Positions 5,346 to 6,040 of a stretch of 6,040 bases of DNA are shown piece by piece. A program made the translations under genes and the position numbers. Origin of the DNA: Atribacterota bacterium (lineage in GTDB: Bacteria > Atribacterota > Phoenicimicrobiia > Phoenicimicrobiales > Phoenicimicrobiaceae). The DNA lies in contig JAUVOA010000102.1 of the NCBI GenBank assembly GCA_030599445.1, positions 1-6,040 of the forward strand, given 5' to 3'. Each line of letters begins with the position of its first letter. The first letter of the stretch is position 1. The notes under the pieces are model-generated. The model searched no databases. It worked only from the letters and a program-made list of their open reading frames with translations, and was not told the origin of the DNA.

Positions 5346-6040
5346 TCATAAGTCATTTTTAATCTTTATTTCATCTTTATTCATATCTCTGTGTTTCACA
5401 AATAGCTTATATCCTTTTCGCTCTAAATAATTTGCTAAATTGTTTATTAAAACCACTGATCTATGTCTGCCCCCGGTACATCCGAAAGCAATAGACAGAT
5501 ATGTCTTACCTTCTTTAACATAATAAGGGATTAAATAACTCAATAAATTAAAATAAACTTCCATAAAATGTCGGGTTATAGGAAATTCGGTTACATATTT
5601 TTCAATCTTTTCAGTGGTCCCCGGCAAATTTTTTAATTTATCTATATAGAAAGGGTTGGGAAGAAATCTAACATCAAAGACTATGTCTACATCAATAGGA
5701 ATGCCATATTTATATCCAAAAGATATTAGGGTTATCTGAATCTCTTGTTCTTTTCCTTTTATAAAATTCCTGATAATTTCATTACTTAACTGTTTGGGAG
5801 TTAAACTAGAAGTGTCTATTATTAAGTTAGCTTGTGACCTTAATTCTTTTAACTGTTCTCTCTCTGCTCGAATATTTTCCAGAATGCTGTCTGAAATATT
5901 TAAAGGATGTTTTCTCCTGGTTCCGCTAAATCGGTGCATCAACATCTCATCACTTGCTTCTAAAAATAATATCTCTCGATTAATCCCTAATTCTTTTAAA
6001 TAATCGAGTGATTCGTATAAATCCTTAAAAAAAATTCCTC
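5346..6040 (-). CDS. rapZ: RapZ/YvcJ nucleotide-binding regulator, 5' end cut by window edge
   Basis: The frame is open from the window edge to TGA at 5346-5348, giving 231 visible residues of a protein usually near 285. The missing N-terminus would hold the Walker A P-loop. The first internal Met (5945) is not the start: in-frame sequence upstream reads LGINREILFLEASDE, the Walker-B region conserved in the family. FSGTRRKHPL follows directly, then SFGYKYGIPIDVDIVFDVRFLPNPF, and near the C-terminus FGCTGGRHRSVVLINNLA and HRD. In E. coli RapZ binds glucosamine-6-phosphate and the sRNA GlmZ and controls amino-sugar synthesis through GlmS. In Bacillus, YvcJ binds and hydrolyses GTP and ATP. Which role applies here is not visible. 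whiA follows after 221 bp; yvcK, often between them, is absent. The tail after HRD (MNKDEIKIKNDL) looks slightly longer than usual. Confidence 0.95.
   Translation of the reverse strand, partial: GIFFKDLYESLDYLKELGINREILFLEASDEMLMHRFSGTRRKHPLNISDSILENIRAEREQLKELRSQANLIIDTSSLTPKQLSNEIIRNFIKGKEQEIQITLISFGYKYGIPIDVDIVFDVRFLPNPFYIDKLKNLPGTTEKIEKYVTEFPITRHFMEVYFNLLSYLIPYYVKEGKTYLSIAFGCTGGRHRSVVLINNLANYLERKGYKLFVKHRDMNKDEIKIKNDL

Noticed and set aside
5794..6003. Plus-strand open frame across rapZ
   Set aside because: It is antisense to the conserved rapZ frame, which stays open to the window edge. The peptide is unremarkable.
1..6040. Sigma-54 -24/-12 promoters
   Set aside because: I looked for TGGCAC-N5-TTGC-like sites in the spacers and saw no convincing match, although rpoN is present.

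Overview
The window is AT-rich and reads as ordinary bacterial chromosome. Every recognisable gene is on the minus strand, so gene order below runs from high to low coordinates. The set is rapZ, whiA, an MsmX/UgpC-type sugar ABC ATPase, rpoN, gap and the first codons of a probable tpiA. WhiA and the rapZ-whiA neighbourhood are typical of Firmicutes, Actinobacteria, Thermotogae and some deep-branching candidate phyla. rpoN next to gap is a Clostridia-like arrangement. Low GC, short GGAG-type ribosome sites and degenerate tandem-repeat spacers would fit a low-GC clostridial, Thermotogae-like or Atribacterota-like bacterium. I cannot fix the phylum from six genes.

Layout: rapZ lacks its 5' end (cut by the window edge at 6040) and stops at 5346. 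A 221-bp spacer with alternative palindromes and a good sigma-70-type promoter leads to whiA (5124-4192). A second spacer has a degenerate heptamer repeat, a promoter and a ribosome site, and leads to the ABC ATPase (4025-2925). A 144-bp spacer then leads to rpoN, whose better start is 2780, not 2822. rpoN ends at 1293 inside a two-armed octamer repeat. gap follows (1170-175). A two-armed heptamer repeat then leads to an ATG at 21 that opens MRIPVIA, the way many triosephosphate isomerases begin.

Functionally the window is about central carbon metabolism and its control. It holds two glycolytic enzymes, an orphan energising subunit for sugar importers, the alternative sigma factor sigma-54, RapZ (a nucleotide-binding regulator that senses glucosamine-6-phosphate in E. 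coli) and WhiA. Three partners often found in such clusters are not at their usual places: yvcK between rapZ and whiA, cggR between rpoN and gap, and pgk between gap and tpiA.

I found no defence system, CRISPR array, prophage or transposase gene, and no convincing undescribed protein system. The most unusual content is between the genes: arms of 7- or 8-bp degenerate units, in two cases arranged as inverted pairs that abut or overlap the stop codon of the preceding gene. Spacers longer than 100 bp are described in the features; none exceeds 300 bp.
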